Below, one piece after another: positions 44,773 to 53,297 of a stretch of DNA of 64,000 bases; the stretch's first letter is position 1; the number at the start of each line of letters is the position of its first letter. This DNA is from Methylobacterium sp. 17Sr1-1 (GTDB taxonomy: Bacteria; Pseudomonadota; Alphaproteobacteria; Rhizobiales; Beijerinckiaceae). The notes below the pieces were generated by a model. It was not told the DNA's origin and ran no database searches. It saw only the letters and a list, made by a program, of their open reading frames with translations. The position numbers were made by a program, and so were the translations under genes. Location: positions 5,601,001 to 5,665,000 of the forward strand of contig NZ_CP029552.1 in NCBI RefSeq assembly GCF_003173775.1, written 5' to 3'.

Positions 44773-44965
44773 GAGGCGGCGCCTCGGCCGGTTCCGTCCC
44801 GGTCGCGTCCTCCGGCTCGACGGGCGGCGCGGCCTCGGGCGCGCGCCGCACCCAGGCGTCGAGGGCCCAGCCGATGCCGCGGCCGGCGACGGCCACGAAG
44901 GCCAGCGACCCGGCGAGGTGGAGGAAGAGCGGCGCGTCCGACGGGACGGGCAACGGGGTGGGCAA
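44750..44965 (-). CDS. Small membrane protein ending inside a repeat
   Basis: A 71-residue frame from TTG 44965, with AGGGAG 8 nt upstream. It has one hydrophobic helix (PLFLHLAGSLAFVAVAGRGIGWAL), then an acidic Pro/Glu-rich tail. The last residues, PHTNGLRC, are encoded by the outer arm of the palindromic repeat at 44619-44772, so the original C terminus was replaced or extended by the repeat. No family recognised. Confidence 0.4.
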   Translation of the reverse strand: MPTPLPVPSDAPLFLHLAGSLAFVAVAGRGIGWALDAWVRRAPEAAPPVEPEDATGTEPAEAPPHTNGLRC

Positions 44966-45173
44966 GGTGGCGGCTCCCTGGTTTCGCCGTACGAGACGAC
45001 CGCCCCGGGCCGGCCGCCAGTGCTCCGGCGCCACAGCGCCCGGGATAGGCCGGGAACGTGGCGCCGCCCGAGGGGAGCGGCCCTGGCCGGGACGGCGGGT
45101 CGGTGGCGGCTGTGGTGGCGGCGCCTCGCTTCCGGGCGCCCGCGGGTGGCGGATGCGGGCTCGACTTCGCGAA

Positions 45174-45563
45174 TCAGCGCGGCGCGGCGGCCGAGTGCGA
45201 CAGGGCTCTCTGCGACGACGAGACCCCCGGCGACCAGGCTGCCGGCGACGGCAGCCTGACGGTCGCCGCCAGGGTCGCGCAGCAGCGGACAGGCAGCGGG
45301 CAATCCTCCCCGGTGCCGCGGTGGCAGGCGCGGCGGGCCGGCGGGGTGGAGTGCGCCTCGTCCGCCATAGCGGCCAGCAGCAGGTCCTCGTGATGGTATT
45401 CCAGGCCGAGCGACACGCGAATGCCGCGCAGGACATTCCGCTCGTGATCGGTCGGCAATCCGTTCCGCTCGCGGGTCTCGATCAATGATGCCTGCCGAAC
45501 CGCTCGATCGCACGTCGTCCCGATGTTGCATTGGACTTGGGTGAGCAACGCCCGCGCGTCCAT
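45174..45563 (-). CDS. Hypothetical protein, MDARALLTQVQ type
   Basis: ATG 45563 follows AGGGGGC and opens a 129-residue frame. The first 80 residues form a helical, charged domain (MDARALLTQVQCNIGTTC, RAVRQASLIETRERNGLP, VSLGLEYHHEDLLLAAMADE) that looks like a real folded protein; the rest is Ala/Pro/Ser-rich with several Cys and may be disordered. No family recognised. Confidence 0.55.
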   Translation of the reverse strand: MDARALLTQVQCNIGTTCDRAVRQASLIETRERNGLPTDHERNVLRGIRVSLGLEYHHEDLLLAAMADEAHSTPPARRACHRGTGEDCPLPVRCCATLAATVRLPSPAAWSPGVSSSQRALSHSAAAPR

Positions 45564-45792
45564 CGTGCCCCCTGCACTGTCGCCCCCGCGGATCTGTGAC
45601 CGTCCGCGCTGTGGATAACTTGATCCAAACCGGTGCGGCTGGGGAGGGGTATGACCGTTAGATGAAGGCGCGGCCGACACGGCTGTGGCGGGCGGGCCAC
45701 GCTCGGCCACCATGCTCCGTCGCGCCCCAGAAAAAGCCATGCTCGCCTGCTGTGTGGCCCCGACGGTTCGCTGAGCGCGAGAGCAGGATCCA

Positions 45793-46089
45793 ATGACGCA
45801 GATTGCCGCCTTCCTGGTGTTCCTGGCCATGGGCGTGACCAACCTCCTGGCGGTGCAGGCCGGGCTGACCGCGGTGCTCGGCGTGCCGGTCCTCGTCGCC
45901 CTCGTGGTCGCGGTGCCGGTGTTCTACTTCCGCTTCGTCGGCTCCGCGGCGGGCATCGTCGGGGCGATCGTCGGCTGGCAGATGCCGGTGCCGCTGGCGG
46001 TGCTGCTGTTCTGCTGGCCGGTGCTGGTCTACGGCTTCCTGCGCGGCGGCGCCGAGGCCCGCAGCATCCTCGCCCGGCGCGCGGCCTGA
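45793..46089 (+). CDS. 98-residue membrane protein
   Basis: Three hydrophobic helices separated by short loops (AAFLVFLAMGVTNLLAVQ, VPVLVALVVAVPVFYFRFV, PVPLAVLLFCWPVLVYGFL), then a short basic tail. ATG 45793. Gene-like length and composition, but no family recognised. It faces the XRE regulator gene convergently. Confidence 0.6.
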   Translation: MTQIAAFLVFLAMGVTNLLAVQAGLTAVLGVPVLVALVVAVPVFYFRFVGSAAGIVGAIVGWQMPVPLAVLLFCWPVLVYGFLRGGAEARSILARRAA

Positions 46090-46102
46090 GCCTCCGGCAC
46101 GT

Positions 46103-46138
46103 CCGCAGCTTTCAGCGCTGCCGCAGCTTTCAGCGCTG
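46103..46138. repeat. Perfect 18-bp tandem duplication at the end of the XRE-cupin gene
   Basis: CCGCAGCTTTCAGCGCTG is repeated exactly at 46103-46120 and 46121-46138. The regulator stop codon lies in the second copy, and the same sequence including a stop recurs just after it. Confidence 0.95.
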
Positions 46139-46714
46139 CCGCACCACGGCGACGAGGTAGCGGCAGGGCCGCGCGCTCCGGTTGGCGAAGATGCAGTCGG
46201 CCGGCGCTCCGAGCGCCAGGCAGTCGCCGGGCTCGAGCACGTGGACGGTATCTCCCTCCCGGAAGGTCAGGGTGCCGTCGAGCATCCAGATCATCTGGCG
46301 CAGGAAGGCGTAGGACGCCGCCGGATACGCGACCTCGGCGCCGGCCGGCAGCTCCACCTCGGTCAGGTCGAGGGGATTCTCCGCCACCAGGGGCGAGACT
46401 TGCGGCGAGACCTGCCGACGTCGGTAGCCGGTCGCCGGATCGATCCAGACCGGCTGCGCCGCGGCGCGCGCGAGCTGGCCCGTCTCCCCCTCCGCCCGGG
46501 CCAACAGGGTCGAGAGGGTGAGCCCGAACGCCCCCGAGAGCCGTCCGAGCAGCACCGCGGTCGGGCTCGCCTCGGCCCGCTCGACCTTGCTGATCATCGC
46601 CTTCGAGACGCCGGAGCGGGCCGCGAGGTCGCCGAGCGACCAGCCCCGCGCCTCGCGCTCCAGCCGCAGCCGGCGCGCGAGGCCGTCGGTGGGATCGGGC
46701 GCGGGCATCGTCAT
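46130..46714 (-). CDS. XRE-family regulator with cupin domain
   Basis: A 194-residue regulator. The N-terminal helix-turn-helix is LRLEREARGWSLGDLAARSGVSKAMISKVERAEASPT; the C-terminal cupin (SPLVAENPLDLTEVELPAGAEVAYP … WMLDGTLTFREGDTVHVLEPGDCLAL) probably binds a small ligand. Such proteins control amino-acid or polyamine metabolism and transport. ATG 46714 (MTMPAPDP) was used. It is divergent from the hypothetical gene at 46897 across a region with a palindrome. Confidence 0.88.
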   Translation of the reverse strand: MTMPAPDPTDGLARRLRLEREARGWSLGDLAARSGVSKAMISKVERAEASPTAVLLGRLSGAFGLTLSTLLARAEGETGQLARAAAQPVWIDPATGYRRRQVSPQVSPLVAENPLDLTEVELPAGAEVAYPAASYAFLRQMIWMLDGTLTFREGDTVHVLEPGDCLALGAPADCIFANRSARPCRYLVAVVRQR

Positions 46715-46817
46715 GGCGCCCAGCCTATACGGCATTCGTGCGCCCCTCACCCGTGACGTTGCGGCAGAGGGCAAGGGGCGGGCGGCGTCATCCCCAGGTT
46801 TTTCGCCTAAGTCTTTG

Positions 46818-46838
46818 TCACGGACGCAATTTCCGTGA
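46818..46838. promoter_or_regulatory. Inverted repeat between divergent genes, possible operator
   Basis: TCACGGA-CGCAATT-TCCGTGA is a perfect 7-bp inverted repeat with a 7-bp spacer, lying between the XRE-cupin gene and the hypothetical gene. It is a candidate site for the XRE-cupin regulator; unproved. Confidence 0.4.
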
Positions 46839-46896
46839 GAACGGGTGCATAGTGGCGCGATCGCGCCACGGGTGCGCGCAAGCGGGACGGTGGAGC

Positions 46897-47775
46897 GTGC
46901 GGGACGGAAGCGGGCATCTGCGGCTCGGCCTGGCGGCCCTCGGTGCCGTCGCGATCCCGTTCGCGGTGATCGCGGCCCTCGATCCGCGCATCGGCCTGCT
47001 GCGGCCGCGGCCGGCCCAGGACGCGGCCACCGGAGCGGCCACCGAGGCGGTTCCGGGCTCGGTCCCGATGCCGGCCCGCCTGCCGGACCGGCCCACGTCG
47101 GGCGAGGGGCCGGCCCCCGATCGGCCCTGCCCGGTCTGCGCGGGCGCTCCCGCAGGTCCCCCGATCCGCGGCACGCTTCAGGATCCGGACATCCAGATCC
47201 CCGACGTGGCGGCCGAGCGCAGGGCCCAGCGCGAGCGGCTGATCGGCTGGACCGCCCATCCCGACCGGGTCTCGGGCTCTGCCGCCGCCCTCGACCTCGT
47301 CGGCCTCGTCTTCACCGTGCCGCGCGAGCCGGGCGCCGGCTACCGCCCCCTGGCGGTCGACCTCGCCGGCGCGCCCGACCGCGCCGTGGTGCTGGTGGCC
47401 GAGCAGCCGCTCTCCGTCGCGCTCACCACCGCCCCGCCGGACCGCGCCGGGGCCCTGGGGCTGGAATCGAGCGCCGCCTTCGCCCTCGCGGAGGGCCGCC
47501 CGGACCGGCTCGCGGGCTTCCGCGCCCTGCCCTACGGCGCCGCCGAGGTCGCGCCGGTACTCGATCCGCTGCGCTTCGGGCCCGCGACCCTGCGCACCTT
47601 CTGCGCCTCCTTGCGGCTCTGGGCGGTGCAGTTCGGCCTGCCGGCCGCGCGCACCCGCTACACCCTGATCGAGAACCCGACCCGGATCGCGCTCGCGGGC
47701 GAGGCCGTGCGCACCGACGGCACGCCCCGCGGCCGGATCGCCGGCCGGCGGCTCGCCCGGCTCTGCCGAACCTGA
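46897..47775 (+). CDS. Hypothetical membrane-anchored protein
   Basis: A 292-residue protein from GTG 46897 (preceded by GGTGGAG). One N-terminal hydrophobic helix ([20 protein letters not shown]) anchors a periplasmic part that contains a CPVCAGAP motif, [18 protein letters not shown] and [22 protein letters not shown]. No family recognised. Its last codons and the following 36 bp form an imperfect tandem repeat. Confidence 0.6.
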   Translation: MRDGSGHLRLGLAALGAVAIPFAVIAALDPRIGLLRPRPAQDAATGAATEAVPGSVPMPARLPDRPTSGEGPAPDRPCPVCAGAPAGPPIRGTLQDPDIQIPDVAAERRAQRERLIGWTAHPDRVSGSAAALDLVGLVFTVPREPGAGYRPLAVDLAGAPDRAVVLVAEQPLSVALTTAPPDRAGALGLESSAAFALAEGRPDRLAGFRALPYGAAEVAPVLDPLRFGPATLRTFCASLRLWAVQFGLPAARTRYTLIENPTRIALAGEAVRTDGTPRGRIAGRRLARLCRT

Positions 47776-47811
47776 TTCCGCCGGCCTCTCGCCCGGCTCT
47801 CCCGAACCTGG
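47752..47811. repeat. Imperfect 36-bp-period duplication over a stop codon
   Basis: CTCGCCCGGCTCTGCCGAACCTGA (47752-47775) reappears at 47788 as CTCGCCCGGCTCTCCCGAACC TGG. The stop TGA of the first copy is TGG in the second. The period, 36 bp, is a multiple of three. Confidence 0.85.
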
Positions 47812-47855
47812 TCCCCGTCGGTCTCGCGGCCGGTCTCCGGCGGGATCCGGCACGC

Positions 47856-47890
47856 TTGACGCTGTCCCGACGCCAGTTTACCGATCGGTA
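47856..47890 (+). promoter_or_regulatory. Promoter with embedded TetR-type operator
   Basis: TTGACG (47856-47861), 17-bp spacer, TACCGA (47879-47884). The -10 is inside the perfect 12-bp palindrome TACCGATCGGTA (47879-47890), a sequence of the ACCGATCGGT kind seen in operators of AcrR/NemR-type TetR proteins. The DUF1348 gene starts at 47909 and the TetR gene follows it, so autorepression is likely. Confidence 0.65.
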
Positions 47891-47908
47891 CAGAAGAGGA
47901 GCCCTGCC

Positions 47909-48382
47909 ATGTCCGAGAGCCGCCCGCCGCTGCCGCCCTTCACCCGCGAGACCGCCCTCCTGAAGGTCCGCGCCGCCGAGGACGGCTGGAACGGCCGCAA
48001 CCCCGAAAAAGTCGCCCTCGCCTACACGCCGGACAGCCGGTGGCGGAACCGCGCCGAGATCTTCCAGGGCCGCCCGGCCATCGTGGCGTTCCTGACCCGC
48101 AAATGGGCCCGCGAGCACGAGTACCGCCTGATCAAGGAGATCTGGGCCTGGTCGGACGCACGCATCGCGGTCCGCTTCGCCTACGAGTTCCACGACGGGT
48201 CCGGGGCGTGGTTCCGCGCCTACGGCAACGAGAACTGGGAGTTCGCCGAGAACGGCCTGATGGCCGTACGCCACGCCAGCATCAACGACCTGCCGATCAC
48301 CGAGGGCGAGCGCCTCTTCCATTGGGACCGGGCCGGGCCCCGCCCGGCCGACCATCCCGGCCTGACGGAGCTGGGGCTCTGA
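47909..48382 (+). CDS. DUF1348 (SnoaL/NTF2-like) protein
   Basis: A 157-residue protein. [44 protein letters not shown] and [23 protein letters not shown] are characteristic of the DUF1348 family, which adopts an NTF2-like fold; biochemical role is unknown. ATG 47909 has an AGAGGAG site. First gene of an operon with the TetR regulator. Confidence 0.88.
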   Translation: MSESRPPLPPFTRETALLKVRAAEDGWNGRNPEKVALAYTPDSRWRNRAEIFQGRPAIVAFLTRKWAREHEYRLIKEIWAWSDARIAVRFAYEFHDGSGAWFRAYGNENWEFAENGLMAVRHASINDLPITEGERLFHWDRAGPRPADHPGLTELGL

Positions 48383-49002
48383 GGGCGCCCCAGACCCGCG
48401 AGGCGATCCTGCCGCTGCTGGCGGAGACCTTTCGCGAGCACGGCTACGAGGGGGCGAGCCTGTCGGCGATCTCCCGGCGCACCGGGCTCGGCAAGGGCAG
48501 CCTCTACCACTTCTTCCCCGGTGGGAAGGAGGAGATGGCCGCCTGCGTGCTGACCGAGATCGAGGCGTGGTTCGAGGTGCGGATGTTCCGCCCCCTGCGT
48601 GAGGATCCGGACCCTGCCGCGGCGTTGCGCGCCATGCTGGCGGAGACGGACGGGTATTTCCGGTCGGGGCGGCGCGTCTGCCTCGTCGGCGCCTTCGCGC
48701 TCTCGACGACCCGCGATGCCTTCGCCCGGCGCATCGACACCTATTTCGCCGCCTGGCGCGATGCGGTCGCCGCCGCTCTCGCCCGGGGCGGGGTGGCCGA
48801 GGCCTGCGCCCTCGACCTCGCCGAGGAGACCGTCACGGCGATCCAGGGCGCGCTGGTGACGGCGAGCGCGCTGCAGGATCCCGGCTTGTTCGGGCGGACC
48901 CTCGACCGGCTCGCGACGCGGCTCGCGGCGGCGCTCGGCGAGGGCGCGGGCCGCCCCGCGGCGGGCGCGGAGCGGGCTTCCGGACGGGCGCCGCCCCCCT
49001 GA
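48379..49002 (+). CDS. TetR-family regulator, start at CTG
   Basis: About 207 residues. The helix-turn-helix is [47 protein letters not shown]; the rest is the variable ligand domain. The family begins with only a few residues before TREAIL, which in this frame is CTG 48379; GGAG lies 8 nt upstream and the CTG overlaps the DUF1348 stop (CTGA). No ATG, GTG or TTG lies nearer than TTG 48322. It probably represses its own operon through the palindrome at 47879. Confidence 0.85.
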   Translation: MRAPQTREAILPLLAETFREHGYEGASLSAISRRTGLGKGSLYHFFPGGKEEMAACVLTEIEAWFEVRMFRPLREDPDPAAALRAMLAETDGYFRSGRRVCLVGAFALSTTRDAFARRIDTYFAAWRDAVAAALARGGVAEACALDLAEETVTAIQGALVTASALQDPGLFGRTLDRLATRLAAALGEGAGRPAAGAERASGRAPPP

Positions 49003-49010
49003 CATGAAGA

Positions 49011-49036
49011 GCGCCGGCCCCTCGCGGGGCCGGCGC
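49011..49036. terminator. Bidirectional hairpin between TetR and HtrA genes
   Basis: GCGCCGGCCCC-TCGC-GGGGCCGGCGC: a perfect 11-bp stem between convergent genes. No T-run. Confidence 0.75.
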
Positions 49037-49056
49037 CGGACCGTCCGTTCGGAGGA

Positions 49057-49084
49057 TCAGCCGTTCTTGGTCAGCCGTTCTTGG
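49057..49084. repeat. Perfect 14-bp tandem duplication over the HtrA stop codon
   Basis: TCAGCCGTTCTTGG is present twice in tandem. On the gene strand this means the sequence for the last codons and stop (CCAAGAACGGCTGA) is followed immediately by an exact second copy. Confidence 0.95.
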
Positions 49085-50624
49085 ATTGCAGGCCGATCGC
49101 CACGAAGCGGGTGCCCTTGTCGTTCTTGACCCGCATCAGCACCGCCTTGCGGCCGTCGGTCTCCGCGGCGCGGATGCGGGCGGCGACGTCGGAGAGGGTC
49201 GAGACCGGCTGGCCGCCGACGTCGAGGATGATGTCGCCCTCCTGGATGCCCTTGGCCGCCGCCGGGCCGTCCGGATCGACGCTCACCACCGCGACGCCCT
49301 CGCGGCCGGCCCCGACCTGATCCGCCGGCGCGAGGCCGAGGCCCAGCCGCGGCTGGCTGTCGCCGCGGCGACCACCGCGATCGTCGAGGCTCGCCACCTT
49401 GGTGTCGTTCGGCAGCGAGCCGAGGGTCACCTGGGCGGTCTCGGCCTTGCCGCCGCGCAGATAGGCGAGGTCGACCTTGGTGCCGGGCTTCAGCGAGGCG
49501 ATCTTGCGCGACAGCTCGCGGGCATCGGTCACGGGCTCGCCGTTCACCGCCTGGACCACGTCGCCGGACTTCAGCCCCGCCTTGGCGGCGGGCGTGCCGT
49601 CCTGGGCGCTGGTCACCAGCGCGCCCTTGGCCTTGTCGAGGCCGAGGCTGTCGGCGATGTCCTTCGTCACCGGCTGGATCTGGAGGCCGAGATAGCCGCG
49701 GGCGACCTTGCCGTCGGTGCGCAGCTGGTCGACCACCGCCTGCACGGTCTCGGAGGGAATCGCGAAGGCGAGGCCGACATTGCCGCCCGACGGCGAGGCG
49801 ATCGCGGTGTTGACGCCCACCACCTCGCCGGAGACGTTGAAGGTCGGCCCGCCCGAATTGCCCTTGTTGATCGGCGCGTCGATCTGCAGGAAGTCGTCGT
49901 AGGGGCCGGCGCCGATGTCGCGGCCGCGGGCCGAGACGATGCCGGCGGTGACCGTGCCGCCGAGACCGAACGGGTTGCCGATCGCCACCACCCAGTCGCC
50001 GACCTGCGGCGCGCCGTGAGCGAGCTTCACGTAGGGGAACGGCGCGCCGTCGGTGACCTTGAGCAGCGCCAGGTCGGTCTTCGGGTCGGTGCCGATGATC
50101 TTGGCCGGCAGGGTGCGGCCGTCGTCGAGCGTGACCTCGACCGTCTTGGCGTTGTTCACCACGTGGTTGTTGGTCACCACGTAGCCGTCGGCCGAGATGA
50201 AGAAGCCCGACCCCTGCGCCGCGCCGCCGCCGTGGCGCTGCGGGCGCCCCATGTTGCCGCCGGGGCCGCCCTCGCCGAAGCGGCGGAAGAACTCGCGCAG
50301 CTGCGGCGGCACGTTCTGCAGGTTCGGCTGGCCGCCGCCCTCCTCGTCGTCCGAGGCGTCGTCCTTCAGCGACACCTTCACCGAGACGACGCCCGGCTTC
50401 ACCCGGTTGACGATCGGCGCGAAGCTGCCCGGCGGGTGCTCGGCGGTGGTGATCGGGGTCTGCGGCAGGGCCTGGGCGTAGGCCGGGCTGCTCGGGGGCA
50501 GGAAGGCGGTGCCGAGCGCGCCGGTGGCCACCAGGGTGACGGCCGCCACGGAGGCGAGGGCCTTGCGGTGGAAGCGGCGGGTCTCGGAGGACGTCCCGCG
50601 GGAGGTTTCGGTGGTCTGGGTCAT
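49071..50624 (-). CDS. HtrA/DegP-type periplasmic serine protease
   Basis: A 517-residue Do-family protease. Long signal peptide ending in SPAYA, then the trypsin-like domain with His in VTNNHVV, Asp in TDPKTDLALLK and Ser in NKGNSGGP, followed by two PDZ domains (GYLGLQIQPVT … and PRLGLGLAPADQ … GPAAAKGIQEGD). It degrades misfolded periplasmic proteins. A basic N-terminal stretch (SSETRRFHRKALASV) precedes the signal core. Its last 14 bp are duplicated downstream. Confidence 0.94.
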   Translation of the reverse strand: MTQTTETSRGTSSETRRFHRKALASVAAVTLVATGALGTAFLPPSSPAYAQALPQTPITTAEHPPGSFAPIVNRVKPGVVSVKVSLKDDASDDEEGGGQPNLQNVPPQLREFFRRFGEGGPGGNMGRPQRHGGGAAQGSGFFISADGYVVTNNHVVNNAKTVEVTLDDGRTLPAKIIGTDPKTDLALLKVTDGAPFPYVKLAHGAPQVGDWVVAIGNPFGLGGTVTAGIVSARGRDIGAGPYDDFLQIDAPINKGNSGGPTFNVSGEVVGVNTAIASPSGGNVGLAFAIPSETVQAVVDQLRTDGKVARGYLGLQIQPVTKDIADSLGLDKAKGALVTSAQDGTPAAKAGLKSGDVVQAVNGEPVTDARELSRKIASLKPGTKVDLAYLRGGKAETAQVTLGSLPNDTKVASLDDRGGRRGDSQPRLGLGLAPADQVGAGREGVAVVSVDPDGPAAAKGIQEGDIILDVGGQPVSTLSDVAARIRAAETDGRKAVLMRVKNDKGTRFVAIGLQSKNG

Positions 50625-50777
50625 CGGGGTCTCAAGGCTCCGTCTGGCGAGGGCCGCGCTCGCGGCCGGTCGATGGAGCCATTATGGTCGGCGGCCCTGA
50701 CCGGCCCGTGGCGTGAAGATTACGGTTTGGTCAGGCGCCTCCGGCCCGCCCCGATCCCCCGCACCCCGAGGATCCCC

Positions 50778-50948
50778 ATGGACGTCGTCGTCTCGGTCAT
50801 CTCCCTGCTGCTCGTCCTGGTGCTGATCGCCCGGGGCGTGCCGGGCCGCAACCTGCTGGTCGTGCTCGCGGTGGCGCTCGCCGTGGTGGTGCTGGTCGTC
50901 GGGATCGAGCGGGCCGGCCTGTGGCCCGAATCGTTCCACACCCGCTAG
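50778..50948 (+). CDS. 56-residue two-helix membrane protein
   Basis: MDVVVSVISLLLVLVLIARG and LLVVLAVALAVVVLVVGIER are two hydrophobic helices with a short basic loop (VPGRN); the end GLWPESFHTR is polar. ATG 50778 has GAGGATCC upstream. The next gene starts 9 bp after its stop, so they are probably co-transcribed. No family recognised. Confidence 0.6.
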   Translation: MDVVVSVISLLLVLVLIARGVPGRNLLVVLAVALAVVVLVVGIERAGLWPESFHTR

Positions 50949-50957
50949 CAGGATCCA

Positions 50958-51455
50958 ATGCCCGCCCTCCCCCTGGTGCTCTACCCCGATCCGCGCCTGC
51001 GTCTGGCCGCGCCCCCGGTCACCGCCTTCGACGAGGCCCTGCGCACTGTCGCGGGCGACCTGCTCGACACCCTGCTCGCGGTCTCGGCGCTCGGCCTCAC
51101 CGGCCCGCATGTCGGCGCGCCGGTGCGGCTGACGATCATCCGGGCCGGGCTCGACCTCGCGCCGCGGGTCTACGTCAACCCGGAGCTGGTCTGGGCCTCG
51201 CCCGAGACCGCCCGCCACCGCGAGGGCAGCGTCTCGATGCCGGGCGTCGACGAGGAGGTCGAGCGGCCCGCCCGGGTGCGGGTGCGCTGGCACGACCTCG
51301 ACGGCACCGCGCACGAGGCCGAGGAGGAGGGCTTTTCCGCCGCCTGCCTCCAGCACGAGATCGACCAGCTCGACGGCCTGTTCTGGATCGAGCGGCTGTC
51401 GCGCCTCAAGCGCGAGCGGGTGCTCAAGCGCTACGCCAAGCTGCGGCGGGGCTGA
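50958..51455 (+). CDS. Peptide-deformylase-like protein lacking metal ligands
   Basis: A 165-residue protein with the deformylase fold pattern but altered active-site motifs. Motif 1, normally GxGLAAxQIG, is GLTGPHVG (46-53). Motif 2, normally EGCLS with the metal-binding Cys, is EGSVS (89-93), giving Ser91. Motif 3, normally QHExDH with two metal-binding His, is QHEIDQ (132-137), so the second His is Gln137. The remaining sequence (ARVRVRWHDLDG, LDGLFWIERL) follows deformylases closely. It is probably catalytically inactive or has a different metal chemistry. Confidence 0.85.
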   Translation: MPALPLVLYPDPRLRLAAPPVTAFDEALRTVAGDLLDTLLAVSALGLTGPHVGAPVRLTIIRAGLDLAPRVYVNPELVWASPETARHREGSVSMPGVDEEVERPARVRVRWHDLDGTAHEAEEEGFSAACLQHEIDQLDGLFWIERLSRLKRERVLKRYAKLRRG

Positions 51456-51610
51456 CCCTTCCGGGATGTCGCCCGGGCCGCCGCCTTAACCGGACGGGAA
51501 GCCCCGGCCGGGCAGGCTGTCCGTCGATGCCGGAACGGCAGGCCCGGCGTGGCCGTTACCTCGGCAATCCGGCCGCTTTCGGCGGCCGCCACTCTTCGAC
51601 GAGGACGCCG

Positions 51611-51895
51611 ATGCGCCACCTCCGCACCCTCCTGATCCCGGCCGCCCTGCTGGCGACGACGCTCGCGGCTGCCGCCCAGCCGGGCCCGGCCTACCGCTAC
51701 GGCCCGCGCGACATCGACGCCACCGGCACTGTCGGCGGCCGCGCCCCGTGGTCCGCCCCCTGGGTGTACGACACCGGCGGCGACAACGACCGCCATCCCG
51801 AGCGGCCCGCCTACCAGCAGGGCGGCGGCCAGCAGACCGGCGGCCCGGCGCGCAACCTGCTGCCGGATGACGGGCTGCACATCGTCCCGCGCTGA
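51611..51895 (+). CDS. Small secreted protein
   Basis: A 94-residue protein with a signal peptide (MRHLRTLLIPAALLATTLAAAA, cleavage near AQP), then a Gly/Pro/Asp-rich mature part (YRYGPRDIDATGTVGGRAPW, ARNLLPDDGLHIVPR). No Cys, no family recognised. ATG 51611. Confidence 0.6.
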   Translation: MRHLRTLLIPAALLATTLAAAAQPGPAYRYGPRDIDATGTVGGRAPWSAPWVYDTGGDNDRHPERPAYQQGGGQQTGGPARNLLPDDGLHIVPR

Positions 51896-52092
51896 GATCA
51901 TCGGGGGCGTTCCCCTCTCCGGGCGGTCCCGGGCAAGCCCCGGGATCTCCACTAGGTACAGGCGGGGGACGCCGAGCGTTGTCGGGCCTGGCGGCGGGGG
52001 TGGTTCAGGGTCCACTCCCATGCGCCGTTGCAAGCCCGTCCTTGCAGTGCTGCGCATTTCAAACGCGGACGACCGCGTCCATCTTCTCCGCC

Positions 52093-53142
52093 ATGACACA
52101 CGCCCTGCAATTCGGCCTCGACACGTTCGGGGATGTCACCGCCCGCGACGGCGAGCTCCTGCCCCACGGCCAGGTCATCCGCGACGTGGTCGCGGAAGGG
52201 ATTTTGGCCGATGCGGTCGGGCTCGACTTCTTCGGCATCGGCGAGCACCACCGCGAGGACTTTTCGGTGTCCTCGCCCGAGATGGTGCTCGCGGCGATCG
52301 CCGGGCGCACGGAGCGCATCCGCCTCGGCTCGGCCGTGACGGTACTCAGCTCCGACGACCCGGTCCGGGTCTACCAGCGCTTCTCGACCCTGCAGGGCCT
52401 CTCGAACGGGCGCGCCGAGGTCATCCTCGGCCGCGGCTCGTTCACCGAGTCGTTCCCGCTCTTCGGCTACCCGCTCGACCAGTACGAGACCCTGTTCGAG
52501 GAGAAGCTGGAGCTGTTCGCCGCGCTGCTCGCCGGCGGGCCGGTGACCTGGCAGGGCACCACCCGGGCGTCGCTCGACAACCAGTCGGTCTTCCCGATTC
52601 CGGAGACGCCGCCCACCACCTGGATCGGCGTCGGCGGCAGCCCGAACTCGGTGGTGCGGGCGGTGCACCACGACCTGCCCCTGATGCTCGCCATCATCGG
52701 CGGCGAGCCGCAGCGCTTCCGCCCCTACGTCGATCTCTACCACCGGGCCTGCGCCCAGCTCGGCCGCACGGTCCGGCCGATCGGCGTCCATTCGCCGGGC
52801 TATGTCGGCGAGACCGACGCGGGCGCCCGCGAGGAATTCTTCGCCGATTACAAGCGCATGCGCGACCGCATCGGCGCCGAGCGCGGCTGGCCGCCGATGA
52901 CGCGGCAGGAATTCGACCGCGAGGCCGATCACGGCTTGCTCTATATCGGGGGCCCGGAGACGGTGGCGCGGAAGATCGCCGCGACGGTGAAGGGGCTCGG
53001 CCTCGGCCGGTTCCAGCTCAAGTACAGTGCCGGCCCGCTGCCGCACGACCGGCTGATGCGCTCGATCGAGCTCTACGGGACCAAGGTGGCGCCGCTGGTG
53101 CGCGAGATGCTCGGCGAGATGCCGGGCGAGATGCGGGGATAG
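52093..53142 (+). CDS. LLM-class flavin-dependent oxidoreductase
   Basis: A 349-residue luciferase-like monooxygenase. GLDFFGIGEHHREDF, RIRLGSAVTVLSSDDPVRVYQRFSTLQGLSNGRAEVILGRGSFTESFPLFGY and WIGVGGSPNSVVRA are class signatures; the enzyme uses reduced FMN to oxidise an unknown substrate. ATG 52093. The last codons contain an 12-bp repeat (GGCGAGATGCCG / GGCGAGATGCGG, 53113-53136) just before the stop, giving GEMPGEMRG. Confidence 0.9.
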   Translation: MTHALQFGLDTFGDVTARDGELLPHGQVIRDVVAEGILADAVGLDFFGIGEHHREDFSVSSPEMVLAAIAGRTERIRLGSAVTVLSSDDPVRVYQRFSTLQGLSNGRAEVILGRGSFTESFPLFGYPLDQYETLFEEKLELFAALLAGGPVTWQGTTRASLDNQSVFPIPETPPTTWIGVGGSPNSVVRAVHHDLPLMLAIIGGEPQRFRPYVDLYHRACAQLGRTVRPIGVHSPGYVGETDAGAREEFFADYKRMRDRIGAERGWPPMTRQEFDREADHGLLYIGGPETVARKIAATVKGLGLGRFQLKYSAGPLPHDRLMRSIELYGTKVAPLVREMLGEMPGEMRG

Positions 53143-53297
53143 TCTCGGCGGGGGCGTCGGTGCGTCGCCCTATCTCGGTCTGATAAGCCCCTCCCCGCCG
53201 CGCCCCGGGGCCGGTACGGGAGGGCCAGGAACCGCGATCGGGCGACGACAGGAGACCCGCCATCTTCCACCTCATCTTCGCGGCGCCCTGCGCCTAC

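Noticed and set aside
46077..46145. Possible CRISPR-like repeat
   Set aside because: Only two adjacent 18-bp copies without spacers; a simple tandem duplication.
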